Below, piece by piece: positions 8,870 through 18,687 of a stretch of DNA of 64,000 nt. The position numbers and the translations under genes are program-made. Numbering within the stretch: position 1 is the first letter of the stretch; each line of letters begins with the position of its first letter. The stretch covers positions 62,001-126,000 of the forward strand of contig NZ_BNAL01000001.1 in assembly GCF_014653275.1 (NCBI RefSeq), given 5' to 3'. Under the pieces are notes generated by a model that did no database searches, was not told the origin of the DNA, and saw only the letters and a list, made by a program, of their open reading frames with translations. The stretch is from Deinococcus piscis. GTDB taxonomy: Bacteria > Deinococcota > Deinococci > Deinococcales > Deinococcaceae.

Positions 8870-8884
8870 TTACCTTTTGAGCGG

Positions 8885-10132
<1,248 letters not shown>

Positions 10133-10182
10133 AGGTCTACGATACTGCTCCGCTCCCCATCCCAGGCGCGGGTTTGGTCAAG

Positions 10183-10221
10183 GCAGCTCAGTGCACGCTG
10201 CTCAGCAAATGCAGCTCAGTG
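10183..10221. repeat. 11-bp direct repeat pair
   Basis: GCAGCTCAGTG at 10183-10193 and again at 10211-10221; the second copy covers the end of the following minus-strand gene. No U-tract or other function seen. Confidence 0.6.
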
Positions 10222-10677
10222 AACCACGTTGATTTTTTCAAACAGCTTCTTGGTGCTGCCGTTGCTGAAGGTAAACGTCCCAATCACATTGATGGCGGTG
10301 TATTGCCGGTCAGCGCGGGCGCGCACGTTGAGCGGGAGGCCGATGAAATAGTGATACGTCCCCACCTCGACGTAAGCGTCGCTGCGGCCATGCGGGGTCC
10401 AGACATCTTTGCCCGGCAGCGTGAGCTTCTGCGGGCGGCCACCCTGGGTCCATTCCAGCTCATAGGAAAACACCGCTTTGACCGGGAGCGCGCCGTTGGG
10501 GGTCACATTGACCTTGATGATGCATATCTGCTGATAGCCCGCGACCACATAGTTGTTCCCGGCGTCCTGCACGCCGCAGCCTTCCAGATACCATTGGTTA
10601 AACTTGGGCGCAGTTTGGGCCTGAGCGCAGGGCAGACAAGCGGCCAGCGCCGCAACCAGCAAAGCAGATTTGTTCAT
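10216..10677 (-). CDS. Small secreted protein of unknown function
   Basis: A 153-residue protein with a signal peptide (MNKSALLVAALAACLPCAQAQ, cleavage after AQA). The mature part has two cysteines (EGCGVQDAG and QQICIIKV), an aromatic-rich beta-type sequence and ends FEKINVVH; no family recognised. GGAGAAG precedes the ATG by about 5-6 nt. The longer open frame upstream was rejected because it runs through the antisense of the tRNA gene. Probably periplasmic or surface-exposed. Confidence 0.75.
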   Translation of the reverse strand: MNKSALLVAALAACLPCAQAQTAPKFNQWYLEGCGVQDAGNNYVVAGYQQICIIKVNVTPNGALPVKAVFSYELEWTQGGRPQKLTLPGKDVWTPHGRSDAYVEVGTYHYFIGLPLNVRARADRQYTAINVIGTFTFSNGSTKKLFEKINVVH

Positions 10678-10822
10678 AGGTCTTCTCCTTGGGGCCCAGA
10701 GTGCCAAAGTGGGCCACCCCATGTTAGAACCGGGGCGCACGCCCAAGCCGCTCATTTGCCGCCCACAGCTGGCCTGCTTGACCCCCTCTGCTGGGACGTG
10801 TATATTTCTCGGTGCTGAACGT

Positions 10823-10902
<80 letters not shown>

Positions 10903-10905
10903 TAG

Positions 10906-10940
10906 AACTCCCTTCCGGAAACGGCGGGGAGTTTTCTTTT
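10906..10940 (+). terminator. Terminator of the tRNA-Pro gene
   Basis: AACTCCC (10906-10912) / GGGAGTT (10927-10933) stem followed by TTTTCTTTT. Confidence 0.75.
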
Positions 10941-11100
10941 GGCTGGACTCTGCCCCCAGCCTGGGACGGCCCGGCAGGTCAGGCGCATCAGCAACAAGCC
11001 CCGCCAATAGAAGCGGGGCTGTGCTGAGGGGCGCTGGAGATCAAGGGGGATTCAGAAGGTAGCAGCTGAGACACTCGCTCAGATGGTCTACCGCAACCCT

Positions 11101-11853
11101 TTAGTCGCAGGCCACACCGTCACCATTGTCATCGAGTTCAGAGCGGTAAGCTGGGCTGCTGCTCGGAATATTGCTGTAGCCTCCGGCTGCCGCCGCCTGG
11201 CAATTGGGAAAATAAATTTCCTCAATCACCGTGGGCGCAGGTGAAGTGCCCGACTGGGCATTTTCCTCGTAGTACTCGGTGGGGTCAGCAATCACCTCGC
11301 CTGAAGGTGCGGGAGTAGCCGGGCTGGGGGCAGGTTCAGCCGCAGTCGCTGGCGCGGCTGGCTTGGGCTGTGCCGACTGGGCCTGTGCTGGCTGGGTCTG
11401 TGCTGGCTGGGTCTGCGCTGGCGTGGATTGTGCTGGCTTGGGCGGCGCTGGGCTGGCCGGAGCCGGGGTCGCTGGGGTAGTCGCCGGTTCCGCTGGGGCC
11501 AGCTCAGCCGCAGCAGGTTGCGTCTGAGCTGGGGCAGGTTCGGCAGCGCTGGCACTCGGCGTAGACGGTTCTGCTGTGCTGGCCGCAGGAGTGGCCGAAG
11601 CGGCACTGGTCTCACTGCTGGCCGGAGCAGCGGGCTCTGACGGGGCAGGCGCACCACTGGGTGCAGAAGTCGTCGCCGGCTCAGAAGTGGCGCTGGACGA
11701 AGCTGTTTCGGTGGTCACTGTCTGCTGGGTGACGGTGCGGGTGGTGCTTTTCTCCTCGGTGTCGGTGCAGCCGACCAAAGCAGCCGCCAGCAGCAATGAG
11801 GCCAGCAGCGGGCGCGGGGAGTAGGCAGTGCGGGGCAGAAATCTCTCAGTCAT
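11101..11853 (-). CDS. Low-complexity lipoprotein with C-terminal excalibur motif
   Basis: A 250-residue lipoprotein (LLASLLLAAALVGC, lipobox Cys near residue 29). The middle about 150 residues are almost only Ala, Pro, Ser, Thr, Glu and Gln, including PAQTQ/PAQAQ repeats, and are probably a disordered wall- or S-layer-spanning spacer. The last 40 residues form an excalibur calcium-binding motif: a Cys in YFPNCQAAAAGGYSN, then SELDDNGDGVACD with the DxDxDG-type loop and second Cys. A GAGGTGA Shine-Dalgarno precedes the ATG. Role unknown; possibly a Ca-dependent surface tether. Confidence 0.82.
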   Translation of the reverse strand: MTERFLPRTAYSPRPLLASLLLAAALVGCTDTEEKSTTRTVTQQTVTTETASSSATSEPATTSAPSGAPAPSEPAAPASSETSAASATPAASTAEPSTPSASAAEPAPAQTQPAAAELAPAEPATTPATPAPASPAPPKPAQSTPAQTQPAQTQPAQAQSAQPKPAAPATAAEPAPSPATPAPSGEVIADPTEYYEENAQSGTSPAPTVIEEIYFPNCQAAAAGGYSNIPSSSPAYRSELDDNGDGVACD

Positions 11854-11948
11854 GGCTCACCTCAGCTGAGGGCGCACTCAGGGCGTCCCTACATTATTCC
11901 TTTGTTTAACTTTTCCTACAGTGAGAAGCGTGCAGCTTTGCCGGAGCG

Positions 11949-12290
11949 CTACAGCCGGGGCCACTGGCTGAGGTCCACGATGAGGTCCCAGTTGTCGGGC
12001 TGCTCCGGGTCGTCCAGAGCGGCGCGGTTGCGGCCCACGTACCGACATTTCTGGCAGCGGTGGACAATCATCCAGCCCTTTTTGCCACTGTTTTCGACGG
12101 CCACCGGCTCCATCACCCCCCGGCACTCGCAGGCGCGGTCACCGGGAAAGATGTCTACATGCAGCGAGTGCAGGCAGTGCGGACAGTGGTTGCGGACCGA
12201 GCCATTTTGCAGCGGCAAGATGGCCGCGCCGCAGTGGGCGCAGTCAAACGCATTGTTGGTGCCCTGTACGGTAAAGCGGCGGCCTGTCAT
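11949..12290 (-). CDS. RNHCP-domain zinc-ribbon protein
   Basis: A 113-residue protein with the full RNHCP signature: FDCAHCGAAILPL, GSVRNHCPHCLHSLHVD, PGDRACECRGVMEP, and HRCQKCRYVGRNRAALDD. Eight Cys in CxxC-type pairs imply two zinc knuckles. The family is conserved but uncharacterised; RNA or DNA binding is only a guess. Its ATG overlaps the stop of the upstream membrane protein by ATGA, so the two are probably co-translated. Confidence 0.88.
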   Translation of the reverse strand: MTGRRFTVQGTNNAFDCAHCGAAILPLQNGSVRNHCPHCLHSLHVDIFPGDRACECRGVMEPVAVENSGKKGWMIVHRCQKCRYVGRNRAALDDPEQPDNWDLIVDLSQWPRL

Positions 12291-12745
12291 CGGCGGCCCC
12301 CGCGCAGGGCGGCGGTGCGGGCGGCCCAGCGCGTTTCCAGAAAGGAGCGCACTGGACCCGCCGCCACCAGCAGCAGCCCAATCGCCAAGAAACCCAGTCC
12401 ACCCAGGCTGACCAACAGCCCCTGCACCAGCGTGCGGCCTGCAAACAGACCTGCCATGAACACCAGCATCCCCGTGAGCATCGCCAGTGCCACAGTAATG
12501 CGCCAAGACCATACACTGCCGCGCCAGACATTCCACATCAGAATGCCTGTGGCGACGAGATACAGGAGTTGCTGCACGGCTCCTTCGGTGTGTCCCTGTA
12601 GGAGAGCGGCCACCGTCGGCACCGCGACCAGCGCAGGCAAGGCCCACAACAAGGCCAGCAGCCAGACCCGGCCCTGTGCCAGCTCGGCTGAGTCCTTAGC
12701 TGGGTCCATATCCGCCAGGTTGGGTGGAGAAGGAAGGTCAGTCAC
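12287..12745 (-). CDS. Four-helix membrane protein of unknown function
   Basis: About 152 residues with four hydrophobic segments (VWLLALLWALPALVAVPTVA, LLYLVATGILMWNVW, ITVALAMLTGMLVFMAGLF, LLVSLGGLGFLAIGLLLVA) and a basic C-terminus. The start is uncertain: GTG at 12745 (MTDLPSPPNLADMDP) was chosen over a TTG at 12778 and an ATG at 12709. It overlaps the RNHCP gene by four bases, so the zinc-ribbon protein may act with it at the membrane. Confidence 0.7.
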   Translation of the reverse strand: MTDLPSPPNLADMDPAKDSAELAQGRVWLLALLWALPALVAVPTVAALLQGHTEGAVQQLLYLVATGILMWNVWRGSVWSWRITVALAMLTGMLVFMAGLFAGRTLVQGLLVSLGGLGFLAIGLLLVAAGPVRSFLETRWAARTAALRGGRR

Positions 12746-12871
12746 GCTCTGTATTTCAGCACAGCGGCAGCGGGACAACAGGGACCCAGGGCATGACGGC
12801 GCCCGGCAAGCCGCAGCATCTGAGCCGTGACCGGTTGAATGACCGGCAACCTACCCTGCTAGCCTGACAGC

Positions 12872-13561
12872 ATGAGCGCACCTCTCCCCTTCGCTGTGCT
12901 GGCCCTCTACGCGGGCGAACCTGGTCAGATTCTGGTCGGACAAAAACTGACCCGCAGCGGAATCGCCAAGCAGCCGAAAGAGTCGCTGACCATCAGTGCT
13001 GCCGGGGCCGAGGGCGACCACGTCGCCAACAAGAAATACCACGGTGGCCCCGACCAGGCGCTGTACCTGTACACCCAGGCCGACGCCGAAGCCTGGGCCG
13101 CGCTGGGCCTGCAAGCCGGGCTGGAGCGTGCTTACTTCGGGGAAAATGTGCGCCTGAGTGGTCCCAGCAGCGCCGATGTGCGGCCCGGTGACCGCTTCCA
13201 GCTGGGCGAGGTGCTGCTGGAAGCCACCGCCCCCCGCCTGCCCTGTGCGCTGGCGGCGGCGTATCTGGCGGGCGATTATCCCGGCTCTTTTGTTAAGGAC
13301 ATGTACGCTCTGGGCCTGCCGGGGATCTATGCCCGTGTCATTCAGGGCGGCACCCTGCGGCCCGGCGACGTGGGCGAGTGGCAGCCCACGGCCCAGACCG
13401 GAACACCAACCCTGAGCGAACTGATGAAGTTGCACAAATCCCGCAAGCCAGACCCCGCGGTGATCAGGCGGGCGCTGGCAGCACCTGTATCGGTCCGGCT
13501 ACGAGAGGAGTTGGACGAGAAACTGTCCAAGGCCCTGCGCCATGCGCCCCCGTCACCCTGA
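12872..13561 (+). CDS. MOSC-domain protein (YiiM-like)
   Basis: A 229-residue protein with YiiM-type MOSC features: GAEGDHVANKKYHGGPDQAL, YFGENVRLSG, GDRFQLGEVLLEATAPRLPC (conserved Cys that in this superfamily is linked to the molybdenum cofactor or sulfur carriage), and a C-terminal helical extension. YiiM relatives reduce N-hydroxylated compounds; that activity here is inference. TAGCCT (12860-12865) ends 6 nt before the ATG. Its TGA overlaps the next ATG by one base. Confidence 0.87.
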   Translation: MSAPLPFAVLALYAGEPGQILVGQKLTRSGIAKQPKESLTISAAGAEGDHVANKKYHGGPDQALYLYTQADAEAWAALGLQAGLERAYFGENVRLSGPSSADVRPGDRFQLGEVLLEATAPRLPCALAAAYLAGDYPGSFVKDMYALGLPGIYARVIQGGTLRPGDVGEWQPTAQTGTPTLSELMKLHKSRKPDPAVIRRALAAPVSVRLREELDEKLSKALRHAPPSP

Positions 13562-14085
13562 TGAAAAGTTTGGCCTTGAGCGTCGCTGCGGTGGCCCTGG
13601 CCGCCCTGGGCAGCCAGCTTCTGCCCCCAGGACCGGCGCCCGCCGCTGCCTTTGCATGGCTTGTCCACTGGTCCCTGATGGCAGCAGCAGAGTTCGCGCT
13701 GCCTGGGCGTCTGCCTGACGCTGCCGGGCCACTCAGGTTTACGGTTTCGGGTCATCACGGCGCACTGTACCGACGGCTGGGAGTTGGGCATTTTGGCCGC
13801 TTGTTGGAACGAACCGGCTGGAACACCCTGGTCCGCAGTGCCAGGGGCTACGGCGGCGGGCGTGGAGGGCTGCCACAGCTGGCCGAGCAGACCTGGCGCT
13901 CTGAGCTGGGACATGTCTGGGCCCTGCTCACTGCACTGGCCCTCAGCGCGGTTCTTCTGTGCCTGCACATGCCTGAAACTGCCCTCTGGCTGGTGGCCTT
14001 GGCCGCGCCGCTCCACCTTTACCCAGCCCTCTTGCAGCGCCATATCCGTGCCCGCATTCAGCGGCTCAATGTCCAGCGTGCCTAG
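13561..14085 (+). CDS. CrtO-like (glycosyl-diaponeurosporenoate) acyltransferase family membrane protein
   Basis: A 174-residue protein with three hydrophobic segments. The pattern GALYRRLGVGHFGRLLERTG-W, then ELGHVWALL, then HLYPALLQRHIRARI resembles the small acyltransferases that finish staphyloxanthin (CrtO of Staphylococcus), which end in NxPxIxxQRYNR. Here QRHIRAR replaces QRYNRxR. A role in acylating a carotenoid glucoside would suit a pigmented genus, but this is inference. It begins in the TGATG overlap with the MOSC gene. Confidence 0.6.
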   Translation: MKSLALSVAAVALAALGSQLLPPGPAPAAAFAWLVHWSLMAAAEFALPGRLPDAAGPLRFTVSGHHGALYRRLGVGHFGRLLERTGWNTLVRSARGYGGGRGGLPQLAEQTWRSELGHVWALLTALALSAVLLCLHMPETALWLVALAAPLHLYPALLQRHIRARIQRLNVQRA

Positions 14086-14088
14086 CCT

Positions 14089-15660
14089 TCAGTTTTCCGG
14101 CAGGTCGCCGTCCACAAAGACGGTCTTCTGGCCGGTGTAGTTTACCTTGCCCGCCGCCGCGCCCTTGGGCCGCCAGACGTGCTTTATGCGGGTGTAGTCC
14201 ACCGGCACATTAGAACTGCCCCGCGCTTTGGAATGGGCTGCCGCCAGCTGCGCGGCATAGAGGATATCGGGCGGCGACAGCTCGCGGCCTGCGCTCCCGG
14301 TGCGGACCAGCACATGGCTGCCCGCGTAGCCCTGCGCGTGAAACCAGTAGTCCATGCTCCGTCCGATGCGGTGGGTCAAGGTGGCATTCTCCTTGTTGTT
14401 GCGGCCTACGAGCGCGGTCAGGCCGCTGGGCAGGGTAAAGCGCAGGCCATAAGGTACTTTTTCGGGCTTCTCGCTGACCAACTGCGCGGCCAGGGCTTCC
14501 AGCTCACTGAGACTGGCTGTTTCCAGGGCCTGCACACGGGCGTGGGCCTCAGCGTACTCGGCACGGAGGCGCGGCTCCCGCTCGGCCAACCGCTCATACA
14601 CGTCCTCACGGCGGCGGGCGCGGGCGTAGCGCTTCTCGGCGTTCTGGACAGCGCTGAGCAGCGGGTCAAGCGCGATGGTCACTTCGCCCTCACCAGTCAG
14701 GTCCGGTAGGGACACCTCGGCGCTGCCGTCCGGCACCTGATGACTGTAGGCCATCAGAATGTCAGCCTCGGTGCGCTCCTGGGCGGCCAGCTCAATGCCT
14801 TCCTCAGCGCGGGTCACATCGCTCAGCTGATTGGTCAGCAGGGACAGGCGCTTGTCAAGCGGCCCCACCAGCTCTTTGCGGAGCTGCGCCGCCTTTTCGG
14901 TGCGGGCAGCTTCACGGGCCCCGTCGGTCATTACCCCTTCAGACACGCTGGGGTCGTCCACCAGCGACGCCAGGGCCGACAGCGCCTGCGGCAACCTCTC
15001 TGGCCCTGGGGCTTCTGTAAACCCGGCGCGGCGGCCCAGCTCAGCGCTCAGCAGCGGCCCCAGACCGTCCACCTGCTCACGCCAGCGGGCGAGTGGCAGC
15101 GCCGCCAAGCCCTGCACCTGTGCCTCTTCAGCGCTCAGGCTGCGTGGGTCCAGCTTCTCGTACGGGGGCGGCGGCGTGTACTGTCCGCCAGAGCGCGTGG
15201 TGCGGAAGCGGTTGCGCGAGGGGGTAATTTCACGGGCAGCATGCAGAATGCGCCCCCCAAAGCCTTCTCCCTGCTCCAGAATCAGCAGGTTGGCGTTGCG
15301 GCCAGTCACCTCGAACAGCAGCCGGGCGGGCGGCACGCTGACAAAGCCTTCCTCGCCGCCAAAGTGCAGCTGAAACACGCGGTCCAGCTTCAGCTGCTCG
15401 GCGCGGAGCAGGTCGCCCCGAACCTTGTGGGCCATCATCTGCTGAAAGGGATTGTTCGGCTCGCCGCGCAGCCGCTCACGCGAAAAGTACACCACCGGCT
15501 GCGGCGGGCGGTAGCTGAGTACCAGGTTGCCGGTGCCAGCTGGCATGCCTTCCAGCAATAGGGCGGCTGTGGTTTCGTCAGGGAACACCCAGCCCAGCGC
15601 CCGCGCCGGCAGGCCCCCAGCCAGGTCGCGCAGCACGCGGGAGAGCATCAAACCTTCCAT
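14089..15660 (-). CDS. RqcH/NFACT-family ribosome quality-control protein
   Basis: A 523-residue protein with all NFACT parts: NFACT-N with the conserved LDR tripeptide ([10 protein letters not shown]) and ITPSRNRFR...[10 protein letters not shown], a central helical coiled coil (about 270-400), and the C-terminal NFACT-R domain ([36 protein letters not shown]). Bacterial RqcH binds stalled 50S-peptidyl-tRNA and recruits tRNA-Ala to add C-terminal degradation tails. The start was placed at MEGLML because TACAAT (complement of 15669-15674) ends 8 nt before it. Previously such proteins were labelled fibronectin-binding. Confidence 0.92.
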   Translation of the reverse strand: MEGLMLSRVLRDLAGGLPARALGWVFPDETTAALLLEGMPAGTGNLVLSYRPPQPVVYFSRERLRGEPNNPFQQMMAHKVRGDLLRAEQLKLDRVFQLHFGGEEGFVSVPPARLLFEVTGRNANLLILEQGEGFGGRILHAAREITPSRNRFRTTRSGGQYTPPPPYEKLDPRSLSAEEAQVQGLAALPLARWREQVDGLGPLLSAELGRRAGFTEAPGPERLPQALSALASLVDDPSVSEGVMTDGAREAARTEKAAQLRKELVGPLDKRLSLLTNQLSDVTRAEEGIELAAQERTEADILMAYSHQVPDGSAEVSLPDLTGEGEVTIALDPLLSAVQNAEKRYARARRREDVYERLAEREPRLRAEYAEAHARVQALETASLSELEALAAQLVSEKPEKVPYGLRFTLPSGLTALVGRNNKENATLTHRIGRSMDYWFHAQGYAGSHVLVRTGSAGRELSPPDILYAAQLAAAHSKARGSSNVPVDYTRIKHVWRPKGAAAGKVNYTGQKTVFVDGDLPEN

Positions 15661-15864
15661 AAGGGCACATTGTAGGGCAGGGAAACGGCAACAGGCTGGA
15701 GAAAGCAACTCCAAAAGAACATGACCCAGGTCGCCCCGGGTCACTACTCGCGTTGCTCATCACTCGCCTGACGGCCCCCGCCTGATTACCAGAAGCCTAC
15801 AGGCAGGGCGGGCATGGCTCAGGGACGGCCCCTCGCCGTTACTCGCTCTGCTCGGTAGAGACGG

Positions 15865-18597
15865 TTACCAGAAGTTCCCCAAGCGGAAGTAGAACTGGCC
15901 GTTGCTGGTCTGGGGGTTGTAACCGTAGTCAAAACGCAGGGGAGGCAGTTGGAAGCCGCCCAGGCCCAGATCAAGCTGGACGCCTGCACCCACGCCGTAG
16001 TTCAGGCTGAAGGGGTCATTGTCGTCCCAGGTGTCGCCAGCGTCTGCAAACAGCACACCGTACACGCCACGGGCCGGGCCGAGGTTGATATTCAGATCGC
16101 GGCGGTACTCAGCGGACGTGGTGAAGTAGTTGGCCCCGAACAGCGAACCGTTTTCGACGCCGCGCAGCTGGCGCGAGAAGGCCGTGCTGCCGCCTCCACC
16201 CACGCGGAAGCCTGTGCCCTGCGGGGTGTTGCCGATGGTGGTCCCGGCGTTGGCACGCACGGCCAGCACCTGCTGGGCAGTTTCCTCACCGGTGGTCTTG
16301 AGAATGGTGTCGCCGAAGCTGAAGTACGTGCGGGCCCCCGACTCCACCTCGAACCAGTTCACGCGGTCCTCGCCCACAGTGCCGAAGTTGTAGGCCCCGT
16401 TCAGGTCAGCGCGCCAGCCTTCACTGGGGAAGGCGAACGAGTTGGCACTGTCATAGTTCACGCGGCCCGTCAGGCTGGTGGTCAGGCTCTTTTGGGGCAG
16501 CAAGGCGGCAGACTGAGCATCGGTCAGGGCGCAGGGGCGGCGCAGTTGCTCAATCAGAGCCGTATTGCCCGTCTTGGCCTCCACCGGACTGTTGTTGCAG
16601 TCAATCCAGTACTGGGTATCGCCCTGCACGCGGTAAGGGACACGCACGTCGCTGTCACGGATCTTGCCTTCCAGGAAGTAGGTCTTCTGGGTCACACCTA
16701 CTCCCACACCCGCCGACAGCTGATCGGTCAGGCGGCGGCTGAGGTCCACGCCAAAGGAGTTGTTGCGGACAGTAAAGTCGCGGCCAGTGTCCTGCTCAAT
16801 CTCGCCACTGCCGTTGGGATCGTCACGCGTTTGGAAGATGGCCTGGTTGGCCCCCACATTGCTGCCAATAGAGGCACTCAAGCTGGTGCGGTTCTCACGG
16901 AAGTCCAGGAAATCCAGGTCCAACCAGGGAATGGTGTAGCTGGCCGAGCCAAACCAGTTCTGGCCAGCGTCGTTCTGCTGGGCACCCAGGCTGACCGCTC
17001 CGTTGTGGCCCAGACCGAACACGTTGGGGTTGCTGTAGCCCACTTCGCCGTTCCAGCCGCCTTGCAGACTGTCATAGCCCAGCGACAGTTGCAGCGGAAT
17101 GCCAGTGTCGGCTTCGGCCACGGTGAGCACGTAGGTAATGGCTTCGGGGTTCTGGGGGTCCACCCGCGTTTCCTGACTGACCAGCTGCACGTAGCCCAGG
17201 CGGCTGATGTTCGCGAGGCTTTCGCGCAACTTCTGGGCGTTGAACAGGCCACCGGGCTTGGGCAGTTCGCGCAGAATCACGCGGTCCTCGGTGCGGTGCT
17301 CGCCTTGCCAGTTCAGCTCGTAGCCTGCCACCGTCACCTCGCGGATGTTCAGGGCCAGCACACCGTTCTCGAACTGCACGGCGTCACGGGTGCTGATTTC
17401 GTATCCCTGGGCGCGGTACAGGTCACGCAGGCGCACGAAGTTCTCCTGGGCCAGTTGAGGGCTGAACACGTCGCCTTCTTTGATGGTCAGAGCGGCGCGC
17501 AGCTGGGCTTCAGGAATCAGGGTGTTGCCGCGAATCTCGATGCGCTGAATGGGCGCAGTCACCACGTTGGCGCTGCCGAAGTACACCGCCACCTGGTTCA
17601 GATTCTGGGGGTTGGCCTGGAGCGCAAAGCCCACTGGCTTGCCGGTCCGGTTAGACAGGGTACGCACGTCAGCCTGGAGGTCCTCAGCGCGGACCGGCTG
17701 GCCGGTGCGGGTACGCAGCGACTGCAGCACCGCCGGGTCTACCGTGCCCAGGTTGGTGGTGTCCAGCGCAGCCACGCGGCCTTCGACCACCTGAATGGTC
17801 AGCAGGCCACTGTCCAGGGTGGTCTTGGCAACTTCTACGCCAGCGTGCAGGTAGCCCGCTTCTTCGTAGAGGGCCTGCACCTGCGACACGGCGCGGTAGT
17901 AGACCTCAGGGGTGAACTTGCCCGCCTGCTGCAAGGGGCGGAAGATGTTCTCCACGCGGCTGCGCTCCAGCAGCGACACGCCCTGAATCCGCACAGCGCG
18001 GACTGGGGCCGTCTCGTCCACCAAGAAGCGAACGGTGACGGTGCCGTCATTGGCAGGCGTGGTCTGCACGTTCACGGTGGGCACAAAGGGATAGCCCTCC
18101 GAGCGGTAGTTGTCCAGCAAGGCATTCTTGGCCTGCTCCAAGCGGGCCGTGTTCAGCGCAGCGCCAGGAGCGATATTCAGCAGGTCAGCGATGCTCTTCT
18201 TGAAAGCGTCCGCCGACAGAAAGGTCAGTCCCGTAGCTTCCACAGTGCCGATGGTGGCATTGGGCACCACGTCGATAACCAGCACGCTGCGGCCCGAGCG
18301 CTGCTCAATGCGGGGCGTGGCCGCCGAGAAGTAGCCGGAGTTCAGCACGCTCTGGCGCACCTGGTCCAGATTCACGCTGGCCACTGGCGCGCCAGGCTGT
18401 ACGTTCAGCGTGGCCCGCACGAAGTTGGCGAGCAGCTCGGTGGTGCCGTTGACCACCACTTCCGAGACGGTGCCAGCGGGTTGCGCGGCGCTGGGCTGAG
18501 CAGCGGGAGCAGGAGCACGCACGGGCGCAGCCGTCTGGGCCAGGGCCGGAGCGGCAGCGCTCAGGGCCAGGGTCAACATCAGCGTTTGGGTTTGCAT
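15865..18597 (-). CDS. bamA: Omp85/BamA-family outer membrane assembly protein
   Basis: A 910-residue protein with a signal peptide (MQTQTLMLTLALSAAAPALAQ), an Ala/Pro linker, then repeated POTRA-like modules up to about residue 530 (for example VVNGTTELLANFVRATLN, VRIQGVSLLERSRVENIF, IEIRGNTLIPEAQLRAAL) and a C-terminal beta barrel. The barrel has the LRGVENGSLFGANYF segment, equivalent to the family's VRGY loop, and ends FYFRLGNFW, a terminal-aromatic beta-signal. It should insert outer-membrane proteins, consistent with a diderm envelope. BamA versus TamA cannot be settled here, but there are more than three POTRAs. Confidence 0.88.
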   Translation of the reverse strand: MQTQTLMLTLALSAAAPALAQTAAPVRAPAPAAQPSAAQPAGTVSEVVVNGTTELLANFVRATLNVQPGAPVASVNLDQVRQSVLNSGYFSAATPRIEQRSGRSVLVIDVVPNATIGTVEATGLTFLSADAFKKSIADLLNIAPGAALNTARLEQAKNALLDNYRSEGYPFVPTVNVQTTPANDGTVTVRFLVDETAPVRAVRIQGVSLLERSRVENIFRPLQQAGKFTPEVYYRAVSQVQALYEEAGYLHAGVEVAKTTLDSGLLTIQVVEGRVAALDTTNLGTVDPAVLQSLRTRTGQPVRAEDLQADVRTLSNRTGKPVGFALQANPQNLNQVAVYFGSANVVTAPIQRIEIRGNTLIPEAQLRAALTIKEGDVFSPQLAQENFVRLRDLYRAQGYEISTRDAVQFENGVLALNIREVTVAGYELNWQGEHRTEDRVILRELPKPGGLFNAQKLRESLANISRLGYVQLVSQETRVDPQNPEAITYVLTVAEADTGIPLQLSLGYDSLQGGWNGEVGYSNPNVFGLGHNGAVSLGAQQNDAGQNWFGSASYTIPWLDLDFLDFRENRTSLSASIGSNVGANQAIFQTRDDPNGSGEIEQDTGRDFTVRNNSFGVDLSRRLTDQLSAGVGVGVTQKTYFLEGKIRDSDVRVPYRVQGDTQYWIDCNNSPVEAKTGNTALIEQLRRPCALTDAQSAALLPQKSLTTSLTGRVNYDSANSFAFPSEGWRADLNGAYNFGTVGEDRVNWFEVESGARTYFSFGDTILKTTGEETAQQVLAVRANAGTTIGNTPQGTGFRVGGGGSTAFSRQLRGVENGSLFGANYFTTSAEYRRDLNINLGPARGVYGVLFADAGDTWDDNDPFSLNYGVGAGVQLDLGLGGFQLPPLRFDYGYNPQTSNGQFYFRLGNFW

Positions 18598-18687
18598 ATG
18601 TCGAACAGTCTGCCACACCCCATCAAGAAAAGATGAACTCAGCGGTGAAGCGACCATGAAAAACGTGATGCCGTCATCAGTCTGTGA

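Noticed and set aside
15949..18636. 895-codon plus-strand open frame opposite bamA
   Set aside because: Shadow of a clear Omp85 gene with a signal peptide and terminal aromatic; the antisense translation has no recognisable motif.
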